From Gottfriedia acidiceleris (GTDB taxonomy: Bacteria > Bacillota > Bacilli > Bacillales > Bacillaceae_G): a DNA stretch of 64,000 nucleotides. The notes beneath the pieces were generated by a model that was not told where the DNA came from, made no database searches, and worked only from the letters and a program-made list of their open reading frames with translations. The stretch covers positions 3,038,001-3,102,000 of the forward strand of contig NZ_CP096034.1 of NCBI RefSeq assembly GCF_023115465.1, in the 5' to 3' direction. The position numbers and the translations under genes were made by a program. Position 1 is the stretch's first letter; every line of letters starts with the position of its first letter. Shown piece by piece: positions 7,017 through 17,788 of the stretch.

Positions 7017-8261
7017 TCAACTTATTGTTAAATTTGGTGGAATTACTCCATCTGGACTTACTAATGAAACTGCATAGTCGTCAGTAAAAACAAACTTCGC
7101 AATATCATTTACTTTATCAATTGTTACATCATCTATTAGTTGAATTACTTCATCTAAAGTACGGTGATTGCCTAGCATTAATTCATTTTTACCATTTCGG
7201 CTCATTCTGCTATTTGTACTTTCTAATCCTAACATTAAATTACCTTTTAATTGCTCTTTACAATTATTTAATTCTTTTTCTGTTATTCCATCTGCATTTA
7301 ATACTTTTAAAGTTTCTTGGATTGTTTCAAATAATTGATTTAATTGGCTTTTTCCAGTACCTGCATAAATTGCAACTGTACCACTATCTTGGTATGCAGA
7401 GTGATAAGAGAATACTGAATATGCAAGTCCTTTTTGCTCACGAACATCTTGGAATAAACGACTACTCATACTACCACCAAGTATATTATTTAACGCAATT
7501 AATGGATATAAATCGCTATGCCCAAGTTCAAGACCTCTATAGCCAACACAAAGATGTGCTTGCTCTGTTTCTTTTTTGCGAGCAATTTGCCCAAAATGGA
7601 TTGTAGGGATTCCAAAGTTTATATCTTTCTTTTTCCCCTCATAATTTCCAAATAATTCTTCAACACGTTTAATAAAGGATTCATCAATATTACCCGCAAT
7701 TGAAATAACTACTTGATCCGGTGTGTAAAAATCCTTCATGTACTGACGTAAAGTATCACCATTAAAACTTTTTAAAGTTTCTTCTGTACCTAAAATTGGA
7801 TAACCTAATGGATGAGTCTCATACATAACTTTACTTAATAAGTCATGAACTAAATCATCTGGTGTATCATCATACATTTTGATTTCTTCAAGTACTACAT
7901 TTTTTTCTTTTTCTAATTCACCTTCATCAAAAGTAGAATTAAAAAACATATCTCCTAACACTTCTAACGCGTAATCCGCATGAGTATCTAACACTTTTGC
8001 GTAATAACAAGTATATTCTTTTGAAGTAAATGCATTTACTTGTCCACCAATTGAATCGAAACTTTCAGCGATTTCTTTTGCATTGCGAGTTTTAGTACCT
8101 TTAAAGAACATATGCTCAAGAAAATGTGAAACACCATTTATTTCTGACGTTTCATTGTTTGAACCTGTTTTAATCCAGACTCCAAGTGCAACTGAACGGA
8201 CAGTTGAAATATTTTCAATTACTACTCTAACTCCATTTTTGCAAGTATGTCGTACAATCAT
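7017..8261 (-). CDS. mlpA: M16-family zinc peptidase
   Basis: This is a processing-peptidase-like metalloprotease of the pitrilysin/M16 family. The inverted zinc motif HFLEH is at residues 46-50, and the downstream glutamate ligand lies in the segment around EKEKNVVLEEI. The protein is 414 residues, close to B. subtilis MlpA (YmxG, about 409), and lacks a signal peptide, so it is probably cytoplasmic. It starts at ATG 8259-8261. Its position between the deacetylase gene and dpaA is conserved in Bacillus, although the small gene ymxH usually found between it and dpaA is missing here. The physiological substrate is not known from sequence. Confidence 0.92.
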   Translation of the reverse strand: MIVRHTCKNGVRVVIENISTVRSVALGVWIKTGSNNETSEINGVSHFLEHMFFKGTKTRNAKEIAESFDSIGGQVNAFTSKEYTCYYAKVLDTHADYALEVLGDMFFNSTFDEGELEKEKNVVLEEIKMYDDTPDDLVHDLLSKVMYETHPLGYPILGTEETLKSFNGDTLRQYMKDFYTPDQVVISIAGNIDESFIKRVEELFGNYEGKKKDINFGIPTIHFGQIARKKETEQAHLCVGYRGLELGHSDLYPLIALNNILGGSMSSRLFQDVREQKGLAYSVFSYHSAYQDSGTVAIYAGTGKSQLNQLFETIQETLKVLNADGITEKELNNCKEQLKGNLMLGLESTNSRMSRNGKNELMLGNHRTLDEVIQLIDDVTIDKVNDIAKFVFTDDYAVSLVSPDGVIPPNLTIS

Positions 8262-8362
8262 TTAATGCCTCCTATGTATACACCATCTATTTACACTTTT
8301 GTAATAAGATTGAAAAATTTAACTATATTTTACAATCATCTTAACAAAGCTGAAAGTAATTG

Positions 8363-9343
8363 TCATTTGTTTTCAACTTTTTTAATTGTATCGTACCGTT
8401 TTTCATCTAATAAAGTTGAAATATTTACAACTTTTCGACCTGATGCCTCTATTTGTGTGATTAGCTCATCAAGTGCCTCAGCTGTCGGTTTCGTTGGATG
8501 CATAAGAACGATTGTACCATTGCCTACTTTTTTCATAACACGACTAATAATGACTTCTCTTGGCGGTTTCTGCCAATCAATCGTATCTGCTGTCCACATA
8601 ATGGTTTTTAAGCCTAAACTTGAAGCAATTTTAACAACCTCATCACGATAACTACCACTTGGAGGAGCAAACCATACAACTTTTTGATCAGTTGTAGCTA
8701 GTATGACTGAATTTGTTTGGGTTATTTCATTTCTTATTTGCTGACTACCTAATCTTGCCATATCGGGATGTGTATAAGAATGGTTCCCAACTTCTTGATC
8801 TGCAGCAGTGATTAGTTGAGCGACAGTTGGATTATTTTTTACCCATCTACCCTCAAGAAAGAAAGTTGCGTTTGCATTGTGCTTCTTTAATACTTCTAGC
8901 ATTTTCGGAATATATTCATTTCCCCATGCAACATTGATTGTAAATGCTACCATTGGTTTTTCAGGATTCCCTTTATACACTGGTGATGGTGGTAAATCCT
9001 TTAAATGAACTTTTGGAGAAACTTCTTTAAATACAAGTTTATTCTTATCAAACTTACCTTTTGCCTTCATTTTCTTATATGACGCATTAACATCGATTGT
9101 TAAACCATTATAGCCTGGTATTGCTTTCCAAACCGAGTCCACATAGGCATCTTTTGGAGGTATTTCGAAAGTTGGCGCTTTTGTTTTGATTTCATCCAAT
9201 AACCCATTTGTTTTTGCTGTTACAAATGACGATTTTGAAGTTATATCCTTCACGTATTGATTAGTATATTGATTTCTAACTACTAAAATTGCCAGAAATA
9301 ATGCCATAACGAATGCTAAGACTTTTAACCGACTTCTACTCAT
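8363..9343 (-). CDS. ylxY: Polysaccharide deacetylase-like protein (YlxY family)
   Basis: A 326-residue membrane-anchored protein with an uncleaved signal anchor (about residues 6-23) and a NodB-type deacetylase fold (about 130-310). The zinc-type motif NHSYTHPDM keeps both histidines. However, the first motif, normally TFDDG with the catalytic and metal-binding aspartates, reads TINVAWG, so both acidic residues are missing. The same substitution occurs, as I recall, in B. subtilis YlxY. It may therefore have lost classical deacetylase chemistry or bind glycans only. The neighbourhood between mlpA and pnp is conserved. A role in the envelope or spore cortex is inferred. Confidence 0.85.
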   Translation of the reverse strand: MSRSRLKVLAFVMALFLAILVVRNQYTNQYVKDITSKSSFVTAKTNGLLDEIKTKAPTFEIPPKDAYVDSVWKAIPGYNGLTIDVNASYKKMKAKGKFDKNKLVFKEVSPKVHLKDLPPSPVYKGNPEKPMVAFTINVAWGNEYIPKMLEVLKKHNANATFFLEGRWVKNNPTVAQLITAADQEVGNHSYTHPDMARLGSQQIRNEITQTNSVILATTDQKVVWFAPPSGSYRDEVVKIASSLGLKTIMWTADTIDWQKPPREVIISRVMKKVGNGTIVLMHPTKPTAEALDELITQIEASGRKVVNISTLLDEKRYDTIKKVENK

Positions 9344-9560
9344 TTCCTAAACGCCCTCCTACTAGAAGGAATATGATATTTTTTAATAAAATAGAACAAG
9401 CTTTCTACAACTTATGTACGTCTGAATTAGTAATAACTAATTTATCTGGTAATTTCTAGTTCTACTTTTCTTATTGTAACCAAAAAAATTTTAGGCACAC
9501 ATGAAATTACGGAAAATTAAAAGAGAGGATTTAAGCAAGGGGGTTGAATTAAAATAAATA

Positions 9561-9599
9561 AAAAAACAGGCCCATTTTTATATGTGCCTGTTTTTTTTT
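9561..9599 (-). terminator. Terminator after pnp
   Basis: On the minus strand CAGGC pairs with GCCTG around an A/T-rich loop, with a T run after the stem (and an A run before it, so it may act in both directions). It lies 31 bp after the pnp stop. Confidence 0.8.
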
Positions 9600-9629
9600 G
9601 TTCAGGGAAGGCGAACGTCTTCCGCTTTT

Positions 9630-11744
9630 CTAGTTTTGCTCAGCTTTTTCTTTTTGTTCTTTTAATACAGCTTTGCGAGATAAATTTACTCGTCCTTGTT
9701 TGTCGATTTCAGTTACTTTTACTAGGATTTCGTCTCCAAGTGAAACTACGTCCTCAACTTTTGCAATGCGTTCTTCTGCAAGTTCAGAAATATGGACTAA
9801 TCCATCTTTACCTGCAAAGATTTCAACGAATGCGCCGAATTTTTCAATTCGTTTTACTTTACCCATGTATAATTGACCTACTTCTACTTCACGAACAAGG
9901 TCTTCGATAATTTGTTTTGCACGTTCATTCATAGGTTGGTCTACAGATGAAATAAATACTGTTCCATCTTGTTCGATGTCAATTTTCACGCCAGTTTCTT
10001 CAATAATTTTATTGATTTGTTTTCCACCAGGTCCAATAACATCTTTAATTTTATCTGGGTTAATTGTCATCATTAAGATTTTTGGAGCAAACTCAGATAA
10101 TGCCGTTCTTGGTTCGCTTATTGTAGCAAGCATAGAATCAAGAATTTGCATACGACCAATTTTTGCTTGATCTAATGCTTCTTTTAAAATTTGTTCTGAT
10201 AATCCTTCGATTTTAATGTCCATTTGAAGTGCAGTTACACCTTTAGCTGTTCCTGCTACTTTAAAGTCCATATCTCCTAAATGATCTTCCATACCTTGAA
10301 TGTCTGTAAGAACTGAATAATGTTCACCAGATTTAATTAATCCCATTGCAATACCAGCAACTGGTGCTTTGATTGGTACACCAGCATCCATCATTGCTAG
10401 AGTACTTGCACAAATACTTGCTTGTGAAGTTGAACCATTTGATTCAAGTACTTCTGATACAAGTCGGATTGTATATGGAAAATCCTTTTGATCTGGAATA
10501 CTTGGCTCAAGTGCTCTTTCACCTAATGCTCCATGTCCAATTTCACGGCGACCTGGTCCACGAATTGGTCCTGTTTCACCAACACTAAATTGTGGGAAAT
10601 TATAATGATGCATAAAACGTTTTGATTCTTCAATGCCTAATCCGTCGAGAATTTGCACATCACCTAGAGCTCCTAGTGTACAAATGCTTAACGCTTGAGT
10701 TTGTCCACGAGTGAATAAACCAGAACCATGTGTACGAGGTAGTAAACCAACTTGTGATGATAATGGACGGATTTCATCTAATTTTCTTCCATCAGGACGA
10801 ACTTTCTCAACCGTGATTAAACGACGCACTTCTTCTTTTACTAGCATTGAAAAGATTTCTTTAACTTGTCCAATAGTCTCTTCGTCTGCTTCATTTTCTT
10901 CAAACTGAAGAACAACACGTTCTTTTACTTCATTAATTGCAGCTTCACGAGCATGTTTTTCATGAACTTGAATTGCTGCATTTAATTCTGTTTCACAAAT
11001 TTCACGAATTTGTTTTTCTAATTCAGCATCAAGTTCATGAAGCTGAATTTCCATTTTTTCTTTTCCAATTTGAGCTACTATTTCTTCTTGGAATGCAATT
11101 AATTTTTTAATTTCTTGATGACCAAACATAATTGCTTCAAGCATTACTTCTTCTGGCACTTCATTAGCTCCAGCTTCAACCATGTTTATTGCATCCTTAG
11201 TTCCAGCAACTGTTAAATGTATGTCACTGTTTTCAGCTTGCTCAACAGTTGGATTAATCATAAATTCGCCATTAATGCGACCAACTACAACTCCAGCAAT
11301 CGGTCCGTTAAAAGGGATGTCAGATACGCATAGCGCTAGTGAACTACCAAACATGGCAGCCATTTCTGATGAACAATCTTGATCAACACTCATTACCATG
11401 CTAATTACTTGTACTTCATTACGGAATCCATCTGCAAATAATGGTCGAATTGGGCGGTCAATTAGTCGACTCGCTAATATTGCTTTTTCACTTGGTCTAC
11501 CTTCACGTTTAATAAATCCACCAGGAATTTTTCCTACTGCATATAAACGCTCTTCGTAGTTTACTGTTAATGGGAAAAAGCTAACTTTCTTAGGCTCTTT
11601 TGATGCAGTTGCTGTTGCTAATACGACAGTATCCTCGTATCTTACTAAAACTGCTCCATTTGCTTGCTTTGCTAATTGTCCTACTTCAACAGTAAGAGTT
11701 TTACCAGCAAGCTCCGTGGAAAAAACGTGCTTTTGTTGTTCCAT
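9630..11744 (-). CDS. pnp: Polyribonucleotide nucleotidyltransferase (PNPase)
   Basis: This 3'-5' phosphorolytic exoribonuclease is central to mRNA decay and acts as a homotrimer in the cytoplasm. The 704-residue protein has two RNase PH domains (about 10-215 and 310-540). A KH domain contains [11 protein letters not shown] (about 565-575) and an S1 domain contains [15 protein letters not shown] (about 625-640). Length equals the family norm. The ATG at 11744 lacks a strong ribosome-binding site but matches the conserved start MEQQKHVF. It follows rpsO, as in most Bacillaceae, but a strong terminator separates the two. Confidence 0.98.
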   Translation of the reverse strand: MEQQKHVFSTELAGKTLTVEVGQLAKQANGAVLVRYEDTVVLATATASKEPKKVSFFPLTVNYEERLYAVGKIPGGFIKREGRPSEKAILASRLIDRPIRPLFADGFRNEVQVISMVMSVDQDCSSEMAAMFGSSLALCVSDIPFNGPIAGVVVGRINGEFMINPTVEQAENSDIHLTVAGTKDAINMVEAGANEVPEEVMLEAIMFGHQEIKKLIAFQEEIVAQIGKEKMEIQLHELDAELEKQIREICETELNAAIQVHEKHAREAAINEVKERVVLQFEENEADEETIGQVKEIFSMLVKEEVRRLITVEKVRPDGRKLDEIRPLSSQVGLLPRTHGSGLFTRGQTQALSICTLGALGDVQILDGLGIEESKRFMHHYNFPQFSVGETGPIRGPGRREIGHGALGERALEPSIPDQKDFPYTIRLVSEVLESNGSTSQASICASTLAMMDAGVPIKAPVAGIAMGLIKSGEHYSVLTDIQGMEDHLGDMDFKVAGTAKGVTALQMDIKIEGLSEQILKEALDQAKIGRMQILDSMLATISEPRTALSEFAPKILMMTINPDKIKDVIGPGGKQINKIIEETGVKIDIEQDGTVFISSVDQPMNERAKQIIEDLVREVEVGQLYMGKVKRIEKFGAFVEIFAGKDGLVHISELAEERIAKVEDVVSLGDEILVKVTEIDKQGRVNLSRKAVLKEQKEKAEQN

Positions 11745-11920
11745 ATGGTATAAATACCCCTCTCTAATTTACAATTCAAAGTCTAAACTAATTATGTAAA
11801 AAAATCATATATTCTCTATTATCTCCTATGTTTAGTAAAGAAATCAACTAACGAGAAAAAGAGAATAAATATTTATAAATTTTAAATTCAATTAATCAGT
11901 AATTTTAAAACGATATGTAT

Positions 11921-11952
11921 AAGAAAAAGCGGGAAGAATCCCGCTTTTTCTT
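11921..11952 (-). terminator. Terminator between rpsO and pnp
   Basis: A 14-bp perfect inverted repeat (AAGAAAAAGCGGGA with its complement) with a 4-nt loop, whose descending arm ends in a T-rich tract, lies 24 bp after the rpsO stop. It probably limits readthrough into pnp. Confidence 0.88.
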
Positions 11953-11975
11953 AAAGTATCAAATTAATACTCGAA

Positions 11976-12245
11976 TTAACGACGTAAACCTAATTTGTTA
12001 ATTAATTCACGGTAACGAGTAATGTCTTTGTTACGTAAGTAGTTAAGTAAGTTACGACGCTTACCAACCATTTTTAATAAACCACGACGAGAGTGGTGAT
12101 CTTTTTTGTGAGTACGTAAGTGCTCATTTAAAGAGTTAATGTTTTCAGTTAAAACTGCAATTTGAACTTCTGGAGAACCAGTATCGTTCGCATGAGTTTT
12201 GTAAGTGCTGATAATTTCGTTTTTACGTTCTTGAGTTAATGCCAT
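11976..12245 (-). CDS. rpsO: 30S ribosomal protein S15
   Basis: S15 is a primary 16S rRNA-binding protein that nucleates the platform of the small subunit. The 89-residue frame is full length and has the conserved centre ([20 protein letters not shown], about 41-60). The ATG at 12243-12245 follows the ribosome-binding site GAGGTGA. A promoter and a roughly 90-nt leader with base-pairing potential lie upstream; S15 autoregulation through its leader is known in Geobacillus and other bacteria. Confidence 0.98.
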   Translation of the reverse strand: MALTQERKNEIISTYKTHANDTGSPEVQIAVLTENINSLNEHLRTHKKDHHSRRGLLKMVGKRRNLLNYLRNKDITRYRELINKLGLRR

Positions 12246-12341
12246 GTTTTTTCACCTCATAATAATATTGTTGAACACCTATCACCTAGCAGTCGTCGGT
12301 GAATCGATTTGCCAAGCAACGGTTTTTCAAGTACTTTAATA

Positions 12342-12370
12342 ATATTACATTGTTTTAATTATAAAAGCAA
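12342..12370 (-). promoter_or_regulatory. SigmaA promoter and probable S15 leader of rpsO
   Basis: On the minus strand TTGCTT, a 17-nt spacer and TAATAT form a plausible vegetative promoter. The following leader (about 12246-12335) contains the complementary stretches CCGTTGCTTGGC and CACCGACGACTGCTAGGTG. Such a leader would fit known S15 feedback control, but I have not matched it to a defined RNA family. Confidence 0.6.
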
Positions 12371-12384
12371 GTATTCTACATTAG

Positions 12385-13326
12385 TTATTCTCGAAAATAA
12401 CTTTTTACTGTTTCACGATCTTTTTGTAATTGATCGATTAACTCAGTTATACCATTAAACTTCTTTTCATCACGTATTCTAGCATACCAAAAAATTTCAA
12501 CTTCTTTTCCGTATATATCTTCATTAAATTCAAAAATATTTACTTCAATTGTTTGTTTTTGGAACTCATGATAGAAAGTTGGTTTGTATCCAATATTACA
12601 CATACCTTCATATATTTCACCGTTAACAATACATTTTACAGCATAAACACCTACTGATGGTAATGCATACGGAATAGAAACAGAAATATTAGCTGTTGGA
12701 AATCCAATTGTTCGGCCACGTTTGTCACCATCTACAACGATCCCTTTAATTTGATACTGTCTGCCAAGTAAGTGGGTAGCTTCTTCCATTTCACCAGCTT
12801 TTATCGCTTCTCTAATTCGTGTTGAACTTACTTTTTCATCGTCTAAAACGAATTTTGAAACTGTTGATTGAGTAAACTCACCTCTAGAGTGAAATGGTAA
12901 TGATTCCATATTCCCTTTACCATATTTTCCAAATGAAAAATCAAATCCAGCAACAACGTGTTTTGCATTTAAAGCAATAATGTATTGATCGACAAATTCT
13001 TGTGGTAGTAGTGTCGCAAATTCCTCTGAGAATTCAACAACAAATAATTGGTCTACACAAAGTTTCTCCATCCACTTCACTTTTAGCTCCAAAGGTGTCA
13101 AATAAGAAATCGCATCATCACGATTTCCGAGAATTGCTGATGGATGTGGATCAAATGTCATCACTGATAATAATAATCCTTTTTCATCCGCAATTTCTTT
13201 AGCAGCTTTTATGACTTGTTGATGACCTTTATGTACTCCATCAAAAAAGCCAAGTGCTAAGACCGTTTCTTTACAATCTTCTTTTTTTATTGAATGAGGA
13301 TGGGTGATTTTTATTATTTTTGTCAT
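12385..13326 (-). CDS. ribF: Bifunctional riboflavin kinase/FAD synthetase
   Basis: The enzyme phosphorylates riboflavin to FMN and adenylylates FMN to FAD. The amino-terminal adenylyltransferase domain begins near ALGFFDGVHKGHQ with the nucleotide-binding HKGH. The carboxy-terminal kinase domain contains GDKRGRTIGFPTANI. I place the start at ATG 13324-13326, giving 313 residues, because AAAGGTGA sits at the right distance and the conserved family start (ITHPH) follows. The frame is open 16 codons further upstream, without support. In B. subtilis this gene is called ribC and follows truB, as here. Confidence 0.96.
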   Translation of the reverse strand: MTKIIKITHPHSIKKEDCKETVLALGFFDGVHKGHQQVIKAAKEIADEKGLLLSVMTFDPHPSAILGNRDDAISYLTPLELKVKWMEKLCVDQLFVVEFSEEFATLLPQEFVDQYIIALNAKHVVAGFDFSFGKYGKGNMESLPFHSRGEFTQSTVSKFVLDDEKVSSTRIREAIKAGEMEEATHLLGRQYQIKGIVVDGDKRGRTIGFPTANISVSIPYALPSVGVYAVKCIVNGEIYEGMCNIGYKPTFYHEFQKQTIEVNIFEFNEDIYGKEVEIFWYARIRDEKKFNGITELIDQLQKDRETVKSYFRE

Positions 13327-13398
13327 ATTTATCACCTTTTCTATAATCAAGTCTCTTTTCCCATTATAGAACAATGAATAAAATTTATATAGTTTTTT

Positions 13399-14310
13399 CT
13401 ATTGGTTATGAAATACTCTTGTCGGTTTAATTACTTTATTATTTTTAGGATTTGGGGTGTACATTGCAATAATTCGATTATTTTCGTTGTAGACTGCAAT
13501 ATATTCTCCTTCTTTACAATTCATCGTGTTCGGAAAAAAACCACCATTAAATACTCTAACCTCTTCTATTTCATTCACATCTAGACGTGGGTACTCATTA
13601 AGTGCTTGCTCCATCGATAACATGACACGATCTAAAGTAAAATCATTAGCATTTTCTTCTAATTCAGCAAATGTAACACAATCATCAATCGTAAATGCGC
13701 CTGCTTTTGTTCTAGTTAAGTAAGACATATGAGCAGGGAACCCCAAAAGCTCACCGATTTGAACAGCTAAAGTTCTAATATATGTACCTTTACTACAAAA
13801 AACTTCAAATTTAAAAGAAATAGTATCTCCTTCGAATACGTCTCGATCATCAAGTAAAATGATTTCAAATATTGTAACCGTTCTAGTTGGACGTTCTACT
13901 TCGATTCCAGCCCTAGCATATTCATAAAGCTTTTTACCATTTACTTTAACAGCAGAGTACATAGGAGGCGTTTGACTAATTTCTCCTGTTAATTGATTTA
14001 GTATAGTTAATATCTCTTCACGTGTAATAACTCGATCAACCTTCTTTTGCTCAATAATTTCTCCATGAGCATCCTCAGTTGTTGTAGAAAATCCTAAAGT
14101 AATTTCACCAATATATTTTTTCCGATCATCGGTTAAATATGGTATTAACTTTGTAGCTTCACCCACACATATCGGTAAGACGCCCGTTACTTCTGGATCA
14201 AGGGTTCCTGTATGACCGACTTTTTTTGTCTTTAAAATCTTTCTTATTTTAAAAACGCAATCATGAGAGGTAAGACCCGCTGGTTTATTTAGTGCAATTA
14301 CACCATTCAT
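13399..14310 (-). CDS. truB: tRNA pseudouridine-55 synthase
   Basis: TruB converts uridine 55 of the T-loop to pseudouridine in nearly all tRNAs. The catalytic aspartate is Asp38 in HTGTLDPEVTG. The tRNA-binding motif YSAVKVNGKKLYEYAR is in the middle, and a PUA-like RNA-binding end follows (about 245-300). Length is 303 residues, normal for the family. The ATG at 14310 is preceded by AGGTGATAAG. It lies between rbfA and ribF, as in other Bacillaceae. Confidence 0.97.
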   Translation of the reverse strand: MNGVIALNKPAGLTSHDCVFKIRKILKTKKVGHTGTLDPEVTGVLPICVGEATKLIPYLTDDRKKYIGEITLGFSTTTEDAHGEIIEQKKVDRVITREEILTILNQLTGEISQTPPMYSAVKVNGKKLYEYARAGIEVERPTRTVTIFEIILLDDRDVFEGDTISFKFEVFCSKGTYIRTLAVQIGELLGFPAHMSYLTRTKAGAFTIDDCVTFAELEENANDFTLDRVMLSMEQALNEYPRLDVNEIEEVRVFNGGFFPNTMNCKEGEYIAVYNENNRIIAMYTPNPKNNKVIKPTRVFHNQ

Positions 14311-14382
14311 CTTATCACCTATCGTTTATTTTTTAGCATGATGAAAAATGGATAGACGAATCTCTCGCCTATCCATTCATTA

Positions 14383-14730
14383 TCAGTTATTCTCTTTATT
14401 AATTTGAGTTAGCAATGTTTCAATTCGATTACCATAATCGACTGATTCATCAAATTCAAAAATTAATTCTGGTGTCTTACGTAAACGAATACGTTGACCA
14501 ATTTCAGAACGAATAAATCCTTTTGCTTTCGCTAATCCAATTAATGTATTTTGACGTTGTTCATCGTCACCTAATACTGAAATATAGACTTTAGCTTGTT
14601 GAAGGTCACCAGTTACTTGAACATCAGTAACTGTTACGAAGCCGATTCTTGGATCTTTAATTTTTCTACCAATAATCTCACCAAGTTCTTTCTTCATTTG
14701 TTCGCCAACACGATGTGCTCTTACTTTCAT
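14383..14730 (-). CDS. rbfA: 30S ribosome-binding factor RbfA
   Basis: RbfA helps mature the 5' end of 16S rRNA and is released from the 30S subunit late in assembly. The 115-residue protein has the single KH-like fold of the family, with conserved [20 protein letters not shown] (about 27-46) and [20 protein letters not shown] (about 90-109). The start ATG at 14730 has GAGGTGAAAG upstream. It is separated from infB by about 280 bp of structured, gene-free DNA where ylxP is found in B. subtilis. Confidence 0.96.
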   Translation of the reverse strand: MKVRAHRVGEQMKKELGEIIGRKIKDPRIGFVTVTDVQVTGDLQQAKVYISVLGDDEQRQNTLIGLAKAKGFIRSEIGQRIRLRKTPELIFEFDESVDYGNRIETLLTQINKENN

Positions 14731-14904
14731 ACTTTCACCTCAATCATACAAAGCAAAACAATTTATGCTTTATACAATTAGTTTAACTAATTGTATAAAT
14801 AATTATTTATTATGCTGAACTTATTCATTTGTGATAAGTCCATTATTTATTTCCAGTTCTAAATCATCATCTAAAAGAAGATAATATGATGTTTAGTACT
14901 AGAG

Positions 14905-14998
14905 AAGTCGCCCCCTCGAGGTCATAAGACTATGACCAGTTAAGGTTAAAAACCAACCTTATCTGGTCCTTGTCGGGGCTACGAGCAAACGCCTACCA
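14905..14998 (-). other. Structured intergenic element between infB and rbfA
   Basis: The roughly 280-bp spacer 14731-15009 holds no gene. On the minus strand it has three stems. One is a 14-bp hairpin with one mismatch (GACCAGATAAGGTT with AACCTTAACTGGTC, about 14934-14968). Another is a 7-bp hairpin with a 4-nt loop (GGTCATA/TATGACC, about 14920-14937). An outer GCCCC/GGGGC pairing encloses both. Together they could fold as a three-way junction of roughly 80 nt. No U run follows, so it does not look like a terminator. It might be a processed RNA, a regulatory leader of rbfA, or a small repeat. Confidence 0.5.
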
Positions 14999-15009
14999 CT
15001 TTTTGTTGG

Positions 15010-17187
15010 TTACTTACGTTTAATTTCTTCCATTACGTAAGCTTCGATTACGTCGCCTTCTTTAATATCATTGTATTTCTCGATCGTGATACCACATTCG
15101 TAGTTTGTTGCTACTTCTTTAACGTCATCTTTGAAACGTTTTAATGTGTCTAATTGACCTTCAAAGACAACAATACCGTCACGAATTAAACGAACACCGC
15201 TGTCACGAGTGATTTTACCATCAGTTACATAACAACCAGCAATTGTACCAACTTTTGATACTTTGAATACTTGACGAACTTCTGCTTGCCCAATTACTTT
15301 TTCTTCAAACTCAGGGTCTAACATACCTTTCATCGCAGATTCAATTTCTTCAATTGCTTTGTAAATAATTCGATGTAATCGGATATCAACATTTTCTAAA
15401 TCTGCAGTACGTTTTGCATTTACATCAGGACGTACGTTGAAACCAATAATAATCGCATTAGATGCAGAAGCTAAAATTACATCAGACTCAGTAATTGCAC
15501 CAGCGCCTGTGTGGATGATTTTAACTTTTACACCTTCAACTTCAATTTTTTGCAATGAAGCAGCCATCGCTTCAACAGAACCTTGAACGTCTGCTTTTAC
15601 AATGATGTTAATTTCTTTTACTTTACCTTCTTGAATTTGAGCAAATAAATCTTCAAGAGATAATTTTGAGCTTTCGTTACGTTGTTGAAGAACTGCTTTT
15701 GAAGCACGTGCTTCACCAACTTGACGTGCGGTTTTCTCATCAGCAAATACCATAAAACGGTCACCAGCTTGAGGCACTTCGTTTAAACCAGTAATTTCAA
15801 CTGGTGTAGATGGGCCAACCTCTTTAATTCGACGACCTAAGTCATTTACCATTGCACGTACACGACCAAATGAAGTACCAACAACAATTGGATCTCCAAT
15901 TTTTAATGTACCATTTTGAACTAATAAAGTTGCAACTGCACCTTTACCTTTATCTAATTCAGCTTCAATTACTGTACCTAGTGCTTTACGTGAAGGGTTA
16001 GCTTTATATTCTTCTACTTCACTAACTAAAAGAATCATTTCAAGTAACTGATCAACACCGTTACCGTTTAATGCTGAAATAGGAACAAAGATTGTGTCTC
16101 CACCCCATGCTTCTGATACAATACCGTGTTCAGTTAATTCCTGCATTACACGATCTGGGTTTGCAGATTCTTTATCCATTTTATTCACAGCAATAATAAT
16201 AGGTACTTCTGCTGCTTTTGCGTGATTGATTGCTTCAACTGTTTGAGGCATAACACCGTCATCAGCTGCTACAACGATAATTGTAATATCAGTAACTTGC
16301 GCTCCACGTGCACGCATTGTAGTAAATGCTGCGTGACCAGGTGTATCTAAGAACGTAATTTTCTTTCCTTCGATTTCTACTTGGTAAGCACCGATATGTT
16401 GTGTAATTCCACCTGCTTCTCCAGCAGTAACCTTTGATTTACGAATATAGTCAAGTAAAGTAGTTTTACCATGGTCAACGTGACCCATAATCGTTACAAC
16501 TGGTGGACGTTCTTGTAGACTATCTTCATCATCAGCTTCATCAATAAAGCTTTCGAAATCTGTTTCATCAACAATAACTTCCTCTTCAACTTCAACTCCG
16601 TAGTCACTTGCTAATAATTCGATCGTGTCTTTATCAAGGTCTTGGTTAATTGTTGCCATAATGCCTAACATAAATAATTTTTTAATTAATTCTGATGGTT
16701 CTTTACCTAATTTTTTTGCAAGCTCAGATACTTTTAATGAACCTGAGAATATTATTTTATTTGAGGTGTTCTCGGTTGAGTTATTTTTATGATTCATATT
16801 TTGATTGCCTTTCTTTATCCCTGTCGTTTGTCGATCTTCATTTTGACTGCTTTGCTTTTGGCTATCAGTCTTTTTCTTTTTATTACTGTTCTTTTTTGAT
16901 TTTTCTTTCGTATCTTCTAATTGATAGTCTACATAATCAAGCTCTTCACTAGCTTCTACATTAAATGCAGGAATTACCTTAAAAGAAGATTTGGACACAG
17001 CTTTTTGGGGTTGTTTTATCTCTACAGACTTTGGTTGAAAACTCTTATTTAACTTTTCAACAATATCCTCTGCAATTGTGGCCATATGATTCTTTACTTC
17101 GATTTTTAAATCCTTGAGTCTTTCAATAATTTCCTTACTTGAAACATTTTGCTTTTTAGCATACTCATAAATTCTAATTTTCGTCAT
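15010..17187 (-). CDS. infB: Translation initiation factor IF-2
   Basis: IF-2 is the GTPase that brings initiator tRNA to the 30S subunit and promotes subunit joining. The amino-terminal region carries an IF2-N domain (about 1-50), a lysine- and glutamine-rich linker (about 90-140) and a second IF2-N domain (about 145-200). The G domain has GHVDHGKT at 235-242, then DTPGHAAF and NKMD. The carboxy-terminal domains bind fMet-tRNA. At 725 residues it matches the Bacillus length. It belongs to the rimP-nusA-ylxR-ylxQ-infB operon; ylxQ ends 23 bp upstream. Confidence 0.98.
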   Translation of the reverse strand: MTKIRIYEYAKKQNVSSKEIIERLKDLKIEVKNHMATIAEDIVEKLNKSFQPKSVEIKQPQKAVSKSSFKVIPAFNVEASEELDYVDYQLEDTKEKSKKNSNKKKKTDSQKQSSQNEDRQTTGIKKGNQNMNHKNNSTENTSNKIIFSGSLKVSELAKKLGKEPSELIKKLFMLGIMATINQDLDKDTIELLASDYGVEVEEEVIVDETDFESFIDEADDEDSLQERPPVVTIMGHVDHGKTTLLDYIRKSKVTAGEAGGITQHIGAYQVEIEGKKITFLDTPGHAAFTTMRARGAQVTDITIIVVAADDGVMPQTVEAINHAKAAEVPIIIAVNKMDKESANPDRVMQELTEHGIVSEAWGGDTIFVPISALNGNGVDQLLEMILLVSEVEEYKANPSRKALGTVIEAELDKGKGAVATLLVQNGTLKIGDPIVVGTSFGRVRAMVNDLGRRIKEVGPSTPVEITGLNEVPQAGDRFMVFADEKTARQVGEARASKAVLQQRNESSKLSLEDLFAQIQEGKVKEINIIVKADVQGSVEAMAASLQKIEVEGVKVKIIHTGAGAITESDVILASASNAIIIGFNVRPDVNAKRTADLENVDIRLHRIIYKAIEEIESAMKGMLDPEFEEKVIGQAEVRQVFKVSKVGTIAGCYVTDGKITRDSGVRLIRDGIVVFEGQLDTLKRFKDDVKEVATNYECGITIEKYNDIKEGDVIEAYVMEEIKRK

Positions 17188-17210
17188 ACGTTCACCCCCA
17201 GATTAGTCCA

Positions 17211-17510
17211 TTAATTTAATAATGTCTGAAGTTTTGTTGCAAATCCTTGATCAGTAATTGCAACGACCACTCGAGCGTCTTTCCCAATAGCGTGCCCTAA
17301 TTCAAAGCGATTTTCAACATAACAAAGTGGAGTATTGTAATAAGTTGTCTTGTCTTTTATTTTCTTCGCGGTTAAATCGGAAGCATCCTTTGACAAAATA
17401 ACTAGTTTTGCTCTTTTTTGCTGGACTTCTTTTACAACTAACTCTTCGCCTGAAACCACTTTACGAGCTCTAGCTGCAAGTCCTAATAAAGACAATCCCT
17501 TATTTGTCAT
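17211..17510 (-). CDS. ylxQ: L7Ae-family ribosomal protein YlxQ
   Basis: A 99-residue member of the L7Ae/L30e/S12e family that binds kink-turn RNA. The conserved beginning [17 protein letters not shown] (about 6-22) and the central [11 protein letters not shown] are typical. Its start overlaps the ylxR stop by 4 bp (ATGA), showing tight coupling in the nusA-infB operon. Its exact role in translation or RNA processing is not clear from sequence. Confidence 0.92.
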   Translation of the reverse strand: MTNKGLSLLGLAARARKVVSGEELVVKEVQQKRAKLVILSKDASDLTAKKIKDKTTYYNTPLCYVENRFELGHAIGKDARVVVAITDQGFATKLQTLLN

Positions 17511-17788
17511 GCTTTTTCCTTTTCAATAAACGCTAAAAGTTCTTCATATAAACTAGCATCAATTTTAGCGTTTAATTGCTGCTCTAAAGTATTTTTTTGC
17601 TGCGCTTGTTTTACTACATCAACAGATTTTGTTAAGTAAGCTCCACGACCTGATTTTTTTCCACTTGGATCGATGGATACTTCTCCTTCTTTAGAACGAA
17701 CAATTCTAATTAATTCTTTTTTTGGTTTCATTTCTTGTGTGACAACACACTTACGTAAAGGAATTTTTCGATTCATGAGTTTACTCAC
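17507..17788 (-). CDS. ylxR: YlxR family RNA-binding protein (RnpM)
   Basis: A basic 93-residue protein of the YlxR family, encoded between nusA and infB in most Firmicutes. The signature stretch [20 protein letters not shown] (about 12-31) and GRGAYL (about 47-52) are present. Recent work, as I recall, shows the B. subtilis protein binds RNase P RNA and modulates its activity, hence the name RnpM. Its start overlaps the nusA stop by 4 bp. Confidence 0.92.
   Translation of the reverse strand: MSKLMNRKIPLRKCVVTQEMKPKKELIRIVRSKEGEVSIDPSGKKSGRGAYLTKSVDVVKQAQQKNTLEQQLNAKIDASLYEELLAFIEKEKA

Noticed and set aside
9630-11744. Plus-strand open frames opposite pnp, infB, polC, smc and other genes
   Set aside because: They lie wholly inside well-supported minus-strand genes, lack ribosome-binding sites and have unnatural composition.
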